Shown here in pieces: positions 17,585 through 25,923 of a stretch of DNA of 64,000 nucleotides. The notes under the pieces were generated by a model, which saw only the letters and a program-made list of their open reading frames with translations, was not told where the DNA came from and did no database searches. The position numbers were made by a program, and so were the translations under genes. The stretch is taken from NCBI GenBank assembly GCA_963745945.1, contig CAVUZG010000007.1, forward strand, positions 434,001-498,000, given 5' to 3'. The stretch's first letter is position 1. Every line of letters begins with the position of its first letter. The stretch comes from DATFVA01 sp963745945. Lineage in GTDB: Bacteria; Bacteroidota; Ignavibacteria; Ignavibacteriales; Ignavibacteriaceae.

Positions 17585-18526
17585 ATGTATTACACGACAA
17601 AAAAAGGTAAGGAAATTTTACAAGAAGTTCTTGAGGGTTTATCCAAACCAGCGAAAGAATTACCAAGCAAATTATTTTATGACGAACTGGGATCTAAACT
17701 CTTTGATGAAATAACTAAACTTGAAGAGTACTACCCGACCAGAACTGAAATGAAAATAATGGAGGATAATATTGAAGAAATCGGTAGTCTTCTTGGTGAG
17801 GGTACTGTTTTAGTAGAGCTTGGCAGCGGCAGCAGTAAAAAAATAAGATTGCTTCTTGAAAATATTCCCGGACTTGCTGCATATATTCCAATTGATATTT
17901 CCAAAGAACATTTGTTACACTCAACAGAGATACTTTCCGGCGATTATCCTGAATTAGAAATAATACCATTTGTCGCAGACTACACAAAAGATTTTATTTT
18001 GCCTGAGATTGGTAAGCCTTATGATCATATATGTGCATATTATCCGGGATCAACAATAGGTAATTTTAAACCTGGAGAAGCAAAGGAATTCCTGGGGAGA
18101 ATTTCAAAACTTATAGGTAAAAACGGCGGTTTAATTATAGGTGTAGATTTAAAGAAAGATAAGGAGATAATTGAGAAAGCATATAATGATAGTAAAGGAA
18201 TAACTGCACAGTTCAATTTGAACATATTAGATCACATAAATAATGAAACCGGGGCAAAATTTGAAACTGATAATTTCGAACACCTTGCTTTTTATAATGA
18301 TGAAGAGGGCAGAATAGAGATGCACCTGCTAAGTAAGGAAGCTCAAGATATAAAATTGAATGGTTCAGTAATTGAATTAAAAAAGAATGAAGACATAATC
18401 ACTGAATATTCGTATAAATACACAGTGAAAGGATTCAGCGAACTCGTATCTGATCATTTCGAAGTAAGAAATGTCTGGACAGACAGCAAAGAACTTTTCA
18501 GTATTCAATACTTAAGGGTAAAATAA
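17585..18526 (+). CDS. egtD: L-histidine N-alpha-methyltransferase EgtD
   Basis: A 313-residue SAM-dependent enzyme that trimethylates histidine to hercynine, the first step of ergothioneine synthesis. The SAM motif VELGSGSSKK is at about residues 77-86; FYDELGSKLFDEI and YYPTRTE near the N-terminus and YPGSTIGNF near residue 157 are signatures of the EgtD/DUF2260 family. It follows egtB by 5 bases and is certainly co-transcribed. Together the two genes cover hercynine and hercynylcysteine sulfoxide; the final C-S lyase step would have to be supplied by a PLP enzyme elsewhere. Confidence 0.95.
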   Translation: MYYTTKKGKEILQEVLEGLSKPAKELPSKLFYDELGSKLFDEITKLEEYYPTRTEMKIMEDNIEEIGSLLGEGTVLVELGSGSSKKIRLLLENIPGLAAYIPIDISKEHLLHSTEILSGDYPELEIIPFVADYTKDFILPEIGKPYDHICAYYPGSTIGNFKPGEAKEFLGRISKLIGKNGGLIIGVDLKKDKEIIEKAYNDSKGITAQFNLNILDHINNETGAKFETDNFEHLAFYNDEEGRIEMHLLSKEAQDIKLNGSVIELKKNEDIITEYSYKYTVKGFSELVSDHFEVRNVWTDSKELFSIQYLRVK

Positions 18527-18566
18527 AATTACTTTTTAGTTATATAAATATTTCTGTATAATATTT

Positions 18567-19067
18567 TCATTCCATAGGCTGCATTCCCAGCGAAGACCAT
18601 TCCTCAAATGCCGGTCCATATATTCCGGGAACTTTTAATCCTGCCATTCTCATTAAAACCGTTAGCTGACCGCGATGATGAATCTGGTGTTTTATAAGTG
18701 AAGTTAATACTTGTTCTTTCCTCCAGGTTTCACCGTACATTGGAACTTCATCATTTAAAGATTCATCATTCCATTCTCTTTTGACAGCTTTAATAAGAGA
18801 CTCAGAAGAGTCTTTATAGGCATTAATAATTTCCTTTGATGAGTCTGGAACAGATTCATTTTCATTAATTACAGAAATGTTTAACCCTGTTTTGCTCATC
18901 ATTTCACTCAATGTAATTGTTATATGCCAGGCTAATCTGCCGGGAGTGCGAACGTGGCTTCCGGATTTAAAATCCAGTGATTGATCGTTAAGGTTTTCTA
19001 ATACCTTAAGAGTTGAGGTGCTTTCAAATTCCCAGTCATCCAAGAATTCTTTTATTGATTTATACAT
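18567..19067 (-). CDS. DinB family metal-binding protein
   Basis: A 166-residue four-helix DinB/YfiT-type protein. The metal-binding histidines are visible: H48 in RLAWHIT, then H127 and H130/H131 in KHQIHHRGQL. Members bind Ni2+, Zn2+ or Fe2+, and some are thiol S-transferases or hydrolases acting on bacillithiol or similar thiols. The same fold forms the N-terminal domain of EgtB encoded upstream, but this protein faces the other way and is not fused to any other domain. A link to thiol metabolism is inference. GGGGAGA precedes the ATG by 3 bases. Confidence 0.85.
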   Translation of the reverse strand: MYKSIKEFLDDWEFESTSTLKVLENLNDQSLDFKSGSHVRTPGRLAWHITITLSEMMSKTGLNISVINENESVPDSSKEIINAYKDSSESLIKAVKREWNDESLNDEVPMYGETWRKEQVLTSLIKHQIHHRGQLTVLMRMAGLKVPGIYGPAFEEWSSLGMQPME

Positions 19068-19172
19068 ATTCTCCCCATAATTGACTATTAAGACAAGTTT
19101 TTTAAAATATCTTTTAATTTTTTAAGATTCATTTCCCAATCTGATTTTTTATTTCGTTCTTTTTCAACAACT

Positions 19173-21737
19173 TCAGGGAGCTGCATTGTTAACAAATTTT
19201 TCATTTGCAAGTTTTTTTTCAATTCCGATTAATGATCCTTCAAGCCTGCTGATCTCCTTCTGAAGCCTTCCTCTTTCCACATCAAGATCAATCAGCCCTT
19301 CAAGCGGAACATAAATTTCACAGTTTTTCAGAACAGTTGAAGCACTTGCTTTAGGTTTCTGCATATTTACATCTGCTTTAATTTCCTCAACTCTGGCAAG
19401 TTTTTTTATGTAATTAATCTGGTGATCTGCAACAGAAGATGACTTGATAAAAACTTTAACCTGTTTGGATGGAGCAATATTCATTTCTCCCCTGATTGTC
19501 CGGATTGAAGTAATAATATCCTGAACAAATTCCATTTCAACTTCCGCTTTTTCGTCGATCACTTTTTCATCAGCTTCGGGGTAAGAAGATATAACAATAC
19601 TTTCTCCGGATTTTCTGTCTTCAATCAGATGCCAGAGTTCTTCTGTTATAAATGGCATATAAGGATGAACAATCTTAAGAATATTTTCAAACATCAATAA
19701 AGATCTTGTGAGAACTGCTGATTTAATTTCTTCATCATCAGAGTATAATCTGTTTTTTGAAAGTTCTATATACCAATCGCAGAAATCATTCCATACAAAA
19801 GCATAAACTATTTTCGAAGCATTATTAATTTCAAACTTATCCAAAGCTTCTTTTAGCTGAAGTAAGGTTTTATTGAATCGTGAAGCAATCCACTTATCTG
19901 CAAAATCAATATGTTTATTTACCAGGGTTTTATTAACCGGAATATTTTCCCGATTCATTAATAGGAATCTTCCTGCGTTCCAGATTTTATTCGCAAAGTT
20001 CCTTCCAAGTTCACATTTATCAGTGCTGAATAAAACATCCTGTCCCATAGGAGCAAGATAAATTACTGTAAAACGCAGAGCGTCTGCACCGTAATCTTTT
20101 ATTACGTCCAGTGGATCAGGAGAATTACCGAGAGATTTGCTCATTTTTCTTCCCTGGACATCTCTTATAACAGATGTGAAATAAACATCACTGAACGGAA
20201 CTTCCTTTTTAAAGTGAAGTCCTGCCATTATCATTCTTGCAACCCAGAAGAAGATTATATCCGGGGCGGTAACTAAAGTGTTGGTAGGATAATAATAAGC
20301 CTGTTCTTTTTCTGTTTTAAAAACTGCATGCGCCCAAAGCCAGCTTGATGCCCAGGTATCAAGAACGTCGTCATCCTGCCTTAAATTGGTTGAACCGCAA
20401 TGTGGACATTTTTCAGGTTTCTCTACAGAAACAATAGGGTTTTTACATTCAAGATTGCAATGATCGTCTCCAACGCAATACCAGACAGGGATTCTATGTC
20501 CCCACCACAATTGTCTCGAGATACACCAGTCACTGATGTTTTCCATCCAGTGCATATAAGTTTTTATCCAGTGGTTAGGATAAAATTTTATCTTTCCTTC
20601 TTCAACGACTTTAAGAGCCGGTTTTGTAAGTTCATCCATTTTCATAAACCATTGCTCCGAAAGATAAGGCTCAATTGGAACCCCGCCTCTTTCAGAATAA
20701 CCAATCTTCGTCTGGTAATCATCAATCTTTTCAAGCAGGTTTAACTCATCCATCTTTGCGACAACTTTTTTACGTACTTCATATCTGTCCAGGTTTCTTA
20801 AATCATCCGGAACATTATCATTTGTTGTTGCATCTTCTTTAAAAATATTAATTGAATCGAGACTATGCCTTTTGCCCATTTCATAATCATTTATATCATG
20901 AGCGGGCGTTACTTTTACAGCACCGGTCCCAAATTCCATATCAACATAATCATCTGCAAAAACAGGAATTTCTCTATCAGTAATGGGAAGTAAAACCATT
21001 TTCCCTATCAGGTTTTTGTATCTTTCATCATTCGGATTAACAGCAATACCCGTATCGCCCAACATTGTTTCGGGACGAGTTGTTGCGACAATTATAAATT
21101 TAGCACTGTCTTTTACGGGGTATTTAAAGTACCAGAGCTTGCCGCTCACATTTCTGTATATAACTTCTTCATCAGAAATAGCGGAACGTGATGCAGGATC
21201 CCAGTTAACCATTCTGTAACCGCGATATATTTTTTCTTCATTAAAAAGCTGAACGAATGCTGTGATTACTTCTTTATAATATTCATCATCCATTGTAAAA
21301 CGTTCACGATCCCAATCGCAGCTAACACCAAGTTTTTTTAACTGCTGAATAATTATTCCCCCGTATTTTTTTGTCCATTCCCAGCAATGTTTTAAAAATT
21401 CTTCTCTGCCGATTTCCTTTTTAGCAATTCCCTGTTCTTTAAGGAAGTTGGTCACTTTTGTCTCTGTGGCAATAGAAGCATGGTCTGTTCCCGGAACCCA
21501 GCACGCATTGTACCCCTGCATTCTTTTTGTGCGGATAAAAATATCCTGCAGAGTATTATTAAGTATGTGCCCCATAGTGAGCATTCCGGTTACATTAGGA
21601 GGTGGAATTACAATTGTGAATGGTTCTTTCTTGTCATCAATTTCTGAATGAAAGAACTTATTATCCAACCAGTATTTATACCACTTATCTTCTACCGAAG
21701 CGGGATTATATGCTTTTGGTATTTCGGTCTGGGACAT
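19173..21737 (-). CDS. valS: Valine--tRNA ligase, with a frameshift near the C-terminus
   Basis: A class I aminoacyl-tRNA synthetase. The PPPNVTG segment precedes the HIGH-type signature, which reads TMGH here (residues about 54-57), and KMSKS is present as GRKMSKSLG. The CP1 editing domain, a zinc-binding Cys cluster (CNLECKNP, then CPHCGS), the anticodon-binding domain and the start of the C-terminal coiled coil are all there. The protein stops at FVNNAAP, but one base fewer in the GGG at 19176-19178 (plus strand) lets the frame run on as EVVEKERNKKSDWE and so on, to a stop at 19088-19090. This restores the normal tail and about 880 residues. The start is the ATG at 21737 with AAGGAA upstream; a TTG precedes it. 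Confidence 0.96.
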   Translation of the reverse strand: MSQTEIPKAYNPASVEDKWYKYWLDNKFFHSEIDDKKEPFTIVIPPPNVTGMLTMGHILNNTLQDIFIRTKRMQGYNACWVPGTDHASIATETKVTNFLKEQGIAKKEIGREEFLKHCWEWTKKYGGIIIQQLKKLGVSCDWDRERFTMDDEYYKEVITAFVQLFNEEKIYRGYRMVNWDPASRSAISDEEVIYRNVSGKLWYFKYPVKDSAKFIIVATTRPETMLGDTGIAVNPNDERYKNLIGKMVLLPITDREIPVFADDYVDMEFGTGAVKVTPAHDINDYEMGKRHSLDSINIFKEDATTNDNVPDDLRNLDRYEVRKKVVAKMDELNLLEKIDDYQTKIGYSERGGVPIEPYLSEQWFMKMDELTKPALKVVEEGKIKFYPNHWIKTYMHWMENISDWCISRQLWWGHRIPVWYCVGDDHCNLECKNPIVSVEKPEKCPHCGSTNLRQDDDVLDTWASSWLWAHAVFKTEKEQAYYYPTNTLVTAPDIIFFWVARMIMAGLHFKKEVPFSDVYFTSVIRDVQGRKMSKSLGNSPDPLDVIKDYGADALRFTVIYLAPMGQDVLFSTDKCELGRNFANKIWNAGRFLLMNRENIPVNKTLVNKHIDFADKWIASRFNKTLLQLKEALDKFEINNASKIVYAFVWNDFCDWYIELSKNRLYSDDEEIKSAVLTRSLLMFENILKIVHPYMPFITEELWHLIEDRKSGESIVISSYPEADEKVIDEKAEVEMEFVQDIITSIRTIRGEMNIAPSKQVKVFIKSSSVADHQINYIKKLARVEEIKADVNMQKPKASASTVLKNCEIYVPLEGLIDLDVERGRLQKEISRLEGSLIGIEKKLANEKFVNNAAP

Positions 21738-21925
21738 CAATTTCCTTTAGTTTTAAGTGAATTTGAGTCTCAAATATAAGGAATTTTTGTTTGAGGCTGT
21801 GCGGAGAAATTGTGGGTAAGGTTATTTTCATAACTTACAAATTCTTCTTTCTTTCGTTACCATTCCGTTACATTCAAATCTTAATTTTAATCCTGAAAAA
21901 ACAATAACTTTTTAAAGGAGCTAAA

Positions 21926-22483
21926 ATGAAGTACGGAAAAATTTTATTCAATTCACTTTTATTATTTGTGTTTCTCTCTGTTATTTCTTCCGCGCAGGAT
22001 AAAGATATGATGAAGAATGACAAAATGATGAAAAGCGATAAGATGATGGATAGCAATGTGTCGGTTTCAACTAACAAAATGGGTGTGGCAATTAATGGCT
22101 ACGACCCGGTTGCATACTTCACAGATGGAAAGGCTGAAATGGGAAAATCAGATTATAGTTATAAATGGATGGATGCTGAGTGGTATTTTGCGAATAAAAA
22201 TGATATGCAAAAGTTTATGAAAAATCCTGAGATGTACGCACCTGAATTCGGTGGATATTGTGCCTATGCAGCAGGCAGAAATATGCTGGTACAAAGTGAT
22301 CCGACTGCATGGACGATAAAAGACAATAAGCTTTACCTCAATAAAAATGCGGATGTGAAACGGTTATTCAAAAAGGATATTGATAACAATATAAAAATGG
22401 CAAATAAAGAGTGGCCGGGTTTATCTATGAAAGAAGGGAAAAAAGAAGATAAAATGATGAATAATAAAATGGATAAAAAATAG
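21926..22483 (+). CDS. Exported YHS-domain protein with Met/Lys-rich flanks
   Basis: A 185-residue protein with a signal peptide to about residue 24 and a central YHS domain (AINGYDPVAYFTDGKAEMGK, then the WYFANKNDMQKFMKNPEMYAPEFGGYCAYA core). YHS domains are small metal-binding modules seen in metal-transport and sensing proteins. On both sides lie repeats of the type DKMMK: residues about 25-43 (KDMMKNDKMMKSDKMMD) and the last 12 residues (KMMNNKMDKK). Methionine-rich stretches in the periplasm often bind Cu(I), so copper or iron handling is plausible but unproven. AAAGGAG sits 6 bases before the ATG and a terminator follows. Confidence 0.9.
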   Translation: MKYGKILFNSLLLFVFLSVISSAQDKDMMKNDKMMKSDKMMDSNVSVSTNKMGVAINGYDPVAYFTDGKAEMGKSDYSYKWMDAEWYFANKNDMQKFMKNPEMYAPEFGGYCAYAAGRNMLVQSDPTAWTIKDNKLYLNKNADVKRLFKKDIDNNIKMANKEWPGLSMKEGKKEDKMMNNKMDKK

Positions 22484-22517
22484 AAGGATAAAAAGTTAAA
22501 ACTGTCCTCTCCTTAAG

Positions 22518-22556
22518 GCGATATGACCTGAAAATTCAGGAATATCGCTTTTTTAT
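22518..22556 (+). terminator. Rho-independent terminator of the YHS gene
   Basis: GCGATAT/ATATCGC (22518-22524 with 42-48) continues with CCTG/CAGG after a small bulge, and is followed by TTTTTTTATTT. Confidence 0.88.
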
Positions 22557-22649
22557 TTCCCTAAAATAAATCAATCTCCCTTTAAAATATTCTCCTTACT
22601 TGATCGTCTTAAAAAGTGATGATACTTCATTTTCAGAAAGGATTTATTA

Positions 22650-22865
22650 ATGGAAATACTTATCCTCAAAACGAATATTAATTCAAAAAACGATTTTACT
22701 TCAGTAAAAGATGATCTTAATGATTCATATAAAATTAATGAATGCACAATTGATCTCGACGATCAGGATAAAGTGGTCAGAGTTATTGGAGATGGTTTTA
22801 AAATTGATGATGTTATTAGCAAATTCAACAGTCTCGGCTACAATTGCGAAGAACTGCCGGATTAA
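22650..22865 (+). CDS. Small HMA-like ferredoxin-fold protein lacking the CxxC motif
   Basis: A 71-residue protein whose layout (beta strand EILILKTNI, helix, strand, strand VVRVIGDG, helix DDVISKFNSLGY, end strand) follows the heavy-metal-associated domain. The metal-binding CxxC loop is absent; the only cysteines are one in NECTIDLD and one in YNCEELPD. In Bacteroidota such proteins are usually annotated as hypothetical or heavy-metal transport/detoxification-like. It follows the YHS gene, which may also handle metal, but behind a terminator. AAAGGA precedes the ATG. Confidence 0.6.
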   Translation: MEILILKTNINSKNDFTSVKDDLNDSYKINECTIDLDDQDKVVRVIGDGFKIDDVISKFNSLGYNCEELPD

Positions 22866-22893
22866 AATTAACGCTGGTCATTAAAAAGATATT

Positions 22894-23556
22894 TTAATAA
22901 ATATAATATTGATAATCAGGAATTTTAACCTGAATCCCATGGTACGGTCCTTCAAGATCACTCCACTGGTCTCCTACAGTTCCGACAATTAAATATCCGT
23001 TGGAAGTGAGTTCAGTTCTTTTAGCGGATTTAAAATTTAAAGCAGTACTTCCATAGTATTTTTTATCTTTTACAATAAGAGTATCAAATGTTGTATAACC
23101 GCTGTTTACCAGGTTTTTTATTGTAGCATCATACTGATAGGATTTTCTTCCTGTTATAAATATTATCTTAAAGTTTCTTTCTTTAAGGTAGGTGTACAGG
23201 TTCAGAACTTCGGTGATCGCCGGAGCCTTTGCGGAATCAATCCACATATCAAAATATTTTTCAACATACCCGAAATCCCATTTTCTATTATAAGAATAAT
23301 TTGAAAGCGCAGTTTCATCCACATCAAATATTACCGCAGAATTATCGCCGGGTATTATTTTCTCAAATTTATTTTTTGCTTCATTAACTGCAGTTTCTGC
23401 TTCTTTATCAAACTGCCCACTCTCCTGGTAATTTATTAAAGCACCTTTAACAAAACTTAAGTTAACCAGGTACGTAGGTTCCGAAGCACATCCAAATAAA
23501 TATAATGATGCGAAAACTATTATGAATAGAAAGAGAGATTTATATTTAGGTCCCAT
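22894..23556 (-). CDS. Class B acid phosphatase / 5'-nucleotidase lipoprotein (e(P4) family)
   Basis: A 220-residue HAD-superfamily phosphatase anchored in the outer membrane. The signal ends in the lipobox LYLFGC, with Cys at about 23. The catalytic motif VIFDVDETALSN gives D78 and D80; ITGRK is motif II, and VGTVGDQWSDLEG is the acidic motif IV. The family hydrolyses nucleotide monophosphates and other phosphate esters to supply phosphate or nucleosides. The ATG at 23556 was chosen because it places the signal peptide correctly; an upstream in-frame start at 23619 would add 21 residues. Confidence 0.88.
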   Translation of the reverse strand: MGPKYKSLFLFIIVFASLYLFGCASEPTYLVNLSFVKGALINYQESGQFDKEAETAVNEAKNKFEKIIPGDNSAVIFDVDETALSNYSYNRKWDFGYVEKYFDMWIDSAKAPAITEVLNLYTYLKERNFKIIFITGRKSYQYDATIKNLVNSGYTTFDTLIVKDKKYYGSTALNFKSAKRTELTSNGYLIVGTVGDQWSDLEGPYHGIQVKIPDYQYYIY

Positions 23557-23628
23557 TGCAATTCCCTGTCCGTTAGTAAAAAGGGAATAAAATAAAAGCA
23601 AATTCCCGGTAAAACACAAATCTAATAA

Positions 23629-24453
23629 TTATAACGTTTCACCAAAGAAAAATAACAGGGGTCTGGACAACCTATCAGCCCATGCATTTTCATTGTGCTC
23701 AGCACCGGGAGCATAAAAATAATCGATATCTGTCCCGATAATATATCCCATTTGTGTCAGCAGAGAAAACATTTTTTGACCTCTTATTAATCCATCCTCC
23801 CCATGATCAATGTAAATTTTCAATCCTTTTTTGGGCAAAGAATCATTTTTAACAGTTTCAAATATTTTATCATTATTATAATAAAATGAACTCGACATAC
23901 AACCAGCCATTGAAAAAACATCCGGGTACTTCCAGGCAATTATAAATGAAATCAGCCCCCCCATAGAAGATCCAATAATTGCTGTGTTTTTTGAATCACT
24001 TAATGTTTTGTAGTTAGAGTCGATAAACGGTTTAAGTTCAGCTGTAATAAATTTTATATATTTATTTCCTTTTTCTGAATCACTGTACTCTTCAAGCCGG
24101 TCCTGCGTGTTGTTAATTCCAACAATAATAATTTCCTTCATCTTTCCGGCGTTAATTAATTTTGTAACCGTTTCATCAACCCGCCAATCCATTCCGGCAA
24201 ATGATGTTTCAGGGTCAATCAGATTTTGTCCATCGTGCATGTAGAGAACCGGATACTTTTTTGAAGACAATACCATATAAGATGGTGGGAGCCACACGAA
24301 TATATCCCTTCTGTTATCTAAAGAAACAGATTGGAAATTTTTGTGATACAGGACTGTTCCAATTATCTTTTTCTTTCCTCTGAAGTTCTTATTCATTTTC
24401 TTCCCGGAGGATTTCTTCACCGAAGTTTGAATTTTATTTTGATTTGTGATCAT
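23629..24453 (-). CDS. Alpha/beta hydrolase of the esterase D / enterochelin esterase type
   Basis: A 274-residue hydrolase. The nucleophile elbow GSSMGG puts the catalytic Ser at 163; a His in APGAEHNENAW near the C-terminus and an Asp in IDHGEDG complete a likely triad. LYMHDGQNLIDP near residue 70 is typical of the putative esterase family that includes ferric-enterobactin esterases. There is no clear signal peptide; the first 30 residues are basic. It lies 72 bases upstream of the acid phosphatase start in the same direction, so the two could be co-transcribed. Substrate unknown. Confidence 0.8.
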   Translation of the reverse strand: MITNQNKIQTSVKKSSGKKMNKNFRGKKKIIGTVLYHKNFQSVSLDNRRDIFVWLPPSYMVLSSKKYPVLYMHDGQNLIDPETSFAGMDWRVDETVTKLINAGKMKEIIIVGINNTQDRLEEYSDSEKGNKYIKFITAELKPFIDSNYKTLSDSKNTAIIGSSMGGLISFIIAWKYPDVFSMAGCMSSSFYYNNDKIFETVKNDSLPKKGLKIYIDHGEDGLIRGQKMFSLLTQMGYIIGTDIDYFYAPGAEHNENAWADRLSRPLLFFFGETL

Positions 24454-24626
24454 AAACTTTTGAAATTTTTCTGAGGTGTTAAAAATAGAAATACTTTACG
24501 AATCGACAAAAATATTGATTCATATCAAAAATCCCGTAGAATTCCTTCACCATAAATAGCATATTTAGATTATTTTATGGATTTTAAACAACATTCTTTT
24601 ATACTTTTAAGGAGATTTGGTTAATT

Positions 24627-25875
24627 ATGGCAGTTATCAGACCATTCAAGGCATTAAGGCCCACAAAAAGAAAAAGCAAATATAGTTGCAAGCGTACCAT
24701 ATGATGTTGTTAACAGGAAAGAAGCAAAAAGCCAGGCAGAAGGAAACCCGTTAAATTTTCTAAGAATAACTCGTTCAGAACTTGAGCTTGATGATAAAGT
24801 AAATGCATATTCTGATGAAGTTTATAAAAAAGCCAAGGAAAACCTTGAACGTATAAAAAAAGAAGCTCCGTTAATTACTGAAGAAAAACCACATTTCTAT
24901 TTGTACAGACTTGAAATGGATGGCAAAGCACAGGTTGGAATTGCTGCTACATTTTCTGTGGATGATTACGAAAAGGATGTTATCCTTAAACACGAGAAAA
25001 CAAGAAGAGAAAAAGAAGACGATCGCACAAATCATATTGTAACGACAGAAGCTCAAACGGGAATAGTGTTTTTAACTTACAGAGGAGTAGATGCAATAAA
25101 CAAAATTGTAAATGAAACAATGGACAATAACAAACCCGAATACGATTTTACTTCTTCCGATGGAATAAAACATACTGTCTGGATTGTTCCTGAAAAATAT
25201 AACGACAAGATCGTAAATGAATTTAAGAAAATACAACATCTGTATATTGCCGATGGACATCATAGGGCAGCGAGTGCTGCAAGAGCCAGAAATGTTAAAA
25301 AAGAACTGAATAAAAGTCATACCGGAAATGAGGAATACAATTACTTCATTTCTGTCATTTTCCCGGCGGAACAATTGAATATTCTTCCTTACAACCGCGT
25401 TGTTGTTGATTTAAATCATCTTTCAAAGGAAGAATTCCTGGATAAAGTGAGTGAAAAATTTTCGATTGATAAATCCGGGAAGAAAGAACCGGATAATCGC
25501 AGAATTTATGGAATGTATCTCGATGGGGAATGGTATATGCTCAAAGCCAGAGATTCGATTCTTGCGAGTAATTCACTTTCAAAATCAGTAGCTGAGACAT
25601 TGGATGTAAGCATTCTGCAGGATTTTCTTTTAAATCCTATTCTGGATATTGATGATCCGAGAACAAATAAGCGGATTGATTTTATCGGCGGTATCCGCGG
25701 AACCAGGGAGCTTGAGAAGCTTGTAAATGAAGGTGAGGCAGCAGTTGCATTTTCACTTTATCCTGTTTCACTCAATGATCTTATGAACATTTCTGATGCA
25801 GGCGAAATTATGCCGCCGAAATCAACATGGTTTGAACCCAAGTTAAGAGATGGATTATTAGTTCATACAATTTAA
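24627..25875 (+). CDS. DUF1015 family protein (ParB/Srx-like motif), frame broken near the start
   Basis: The intact protein would be about 415 residues, beginning MAVIRPFKALRPTK at 24627 behind AAGGAG. The frame is broken around 24665-24675: removing one A from the run at 24665-24669 joins it to KANIVASVPYDVVNRKEA and everything downstream, the normal DUF1015 N-terminus. Downstream of the break the frame is open to 25875. The conserved motif IADGHHRAASAA lies near residue 207; DGHHR is also a hallmark of ParB/Srx-fold serine kinases as I recall them. The gene sits directly upstream of serC, a pairing that I recall as common for this family. A role in serine metabolism is therefore a reasonable inference. 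Confidence 0.85.
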
Positions 25876-25923
25876 TTTTATATCTTTATAATAATTCGAA
25901 AATAAGAAGGGAAGTTTACAAAT

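Noticed and set aside
24627..24680. Programmed ribosomal frameshifting in DUF1015
   Set aside because: The site is a plain A run with no slippery heptamer plus stimulatory structure that I can see, and three other genes show the same plus-one change, so sequence error is the simpler reading.
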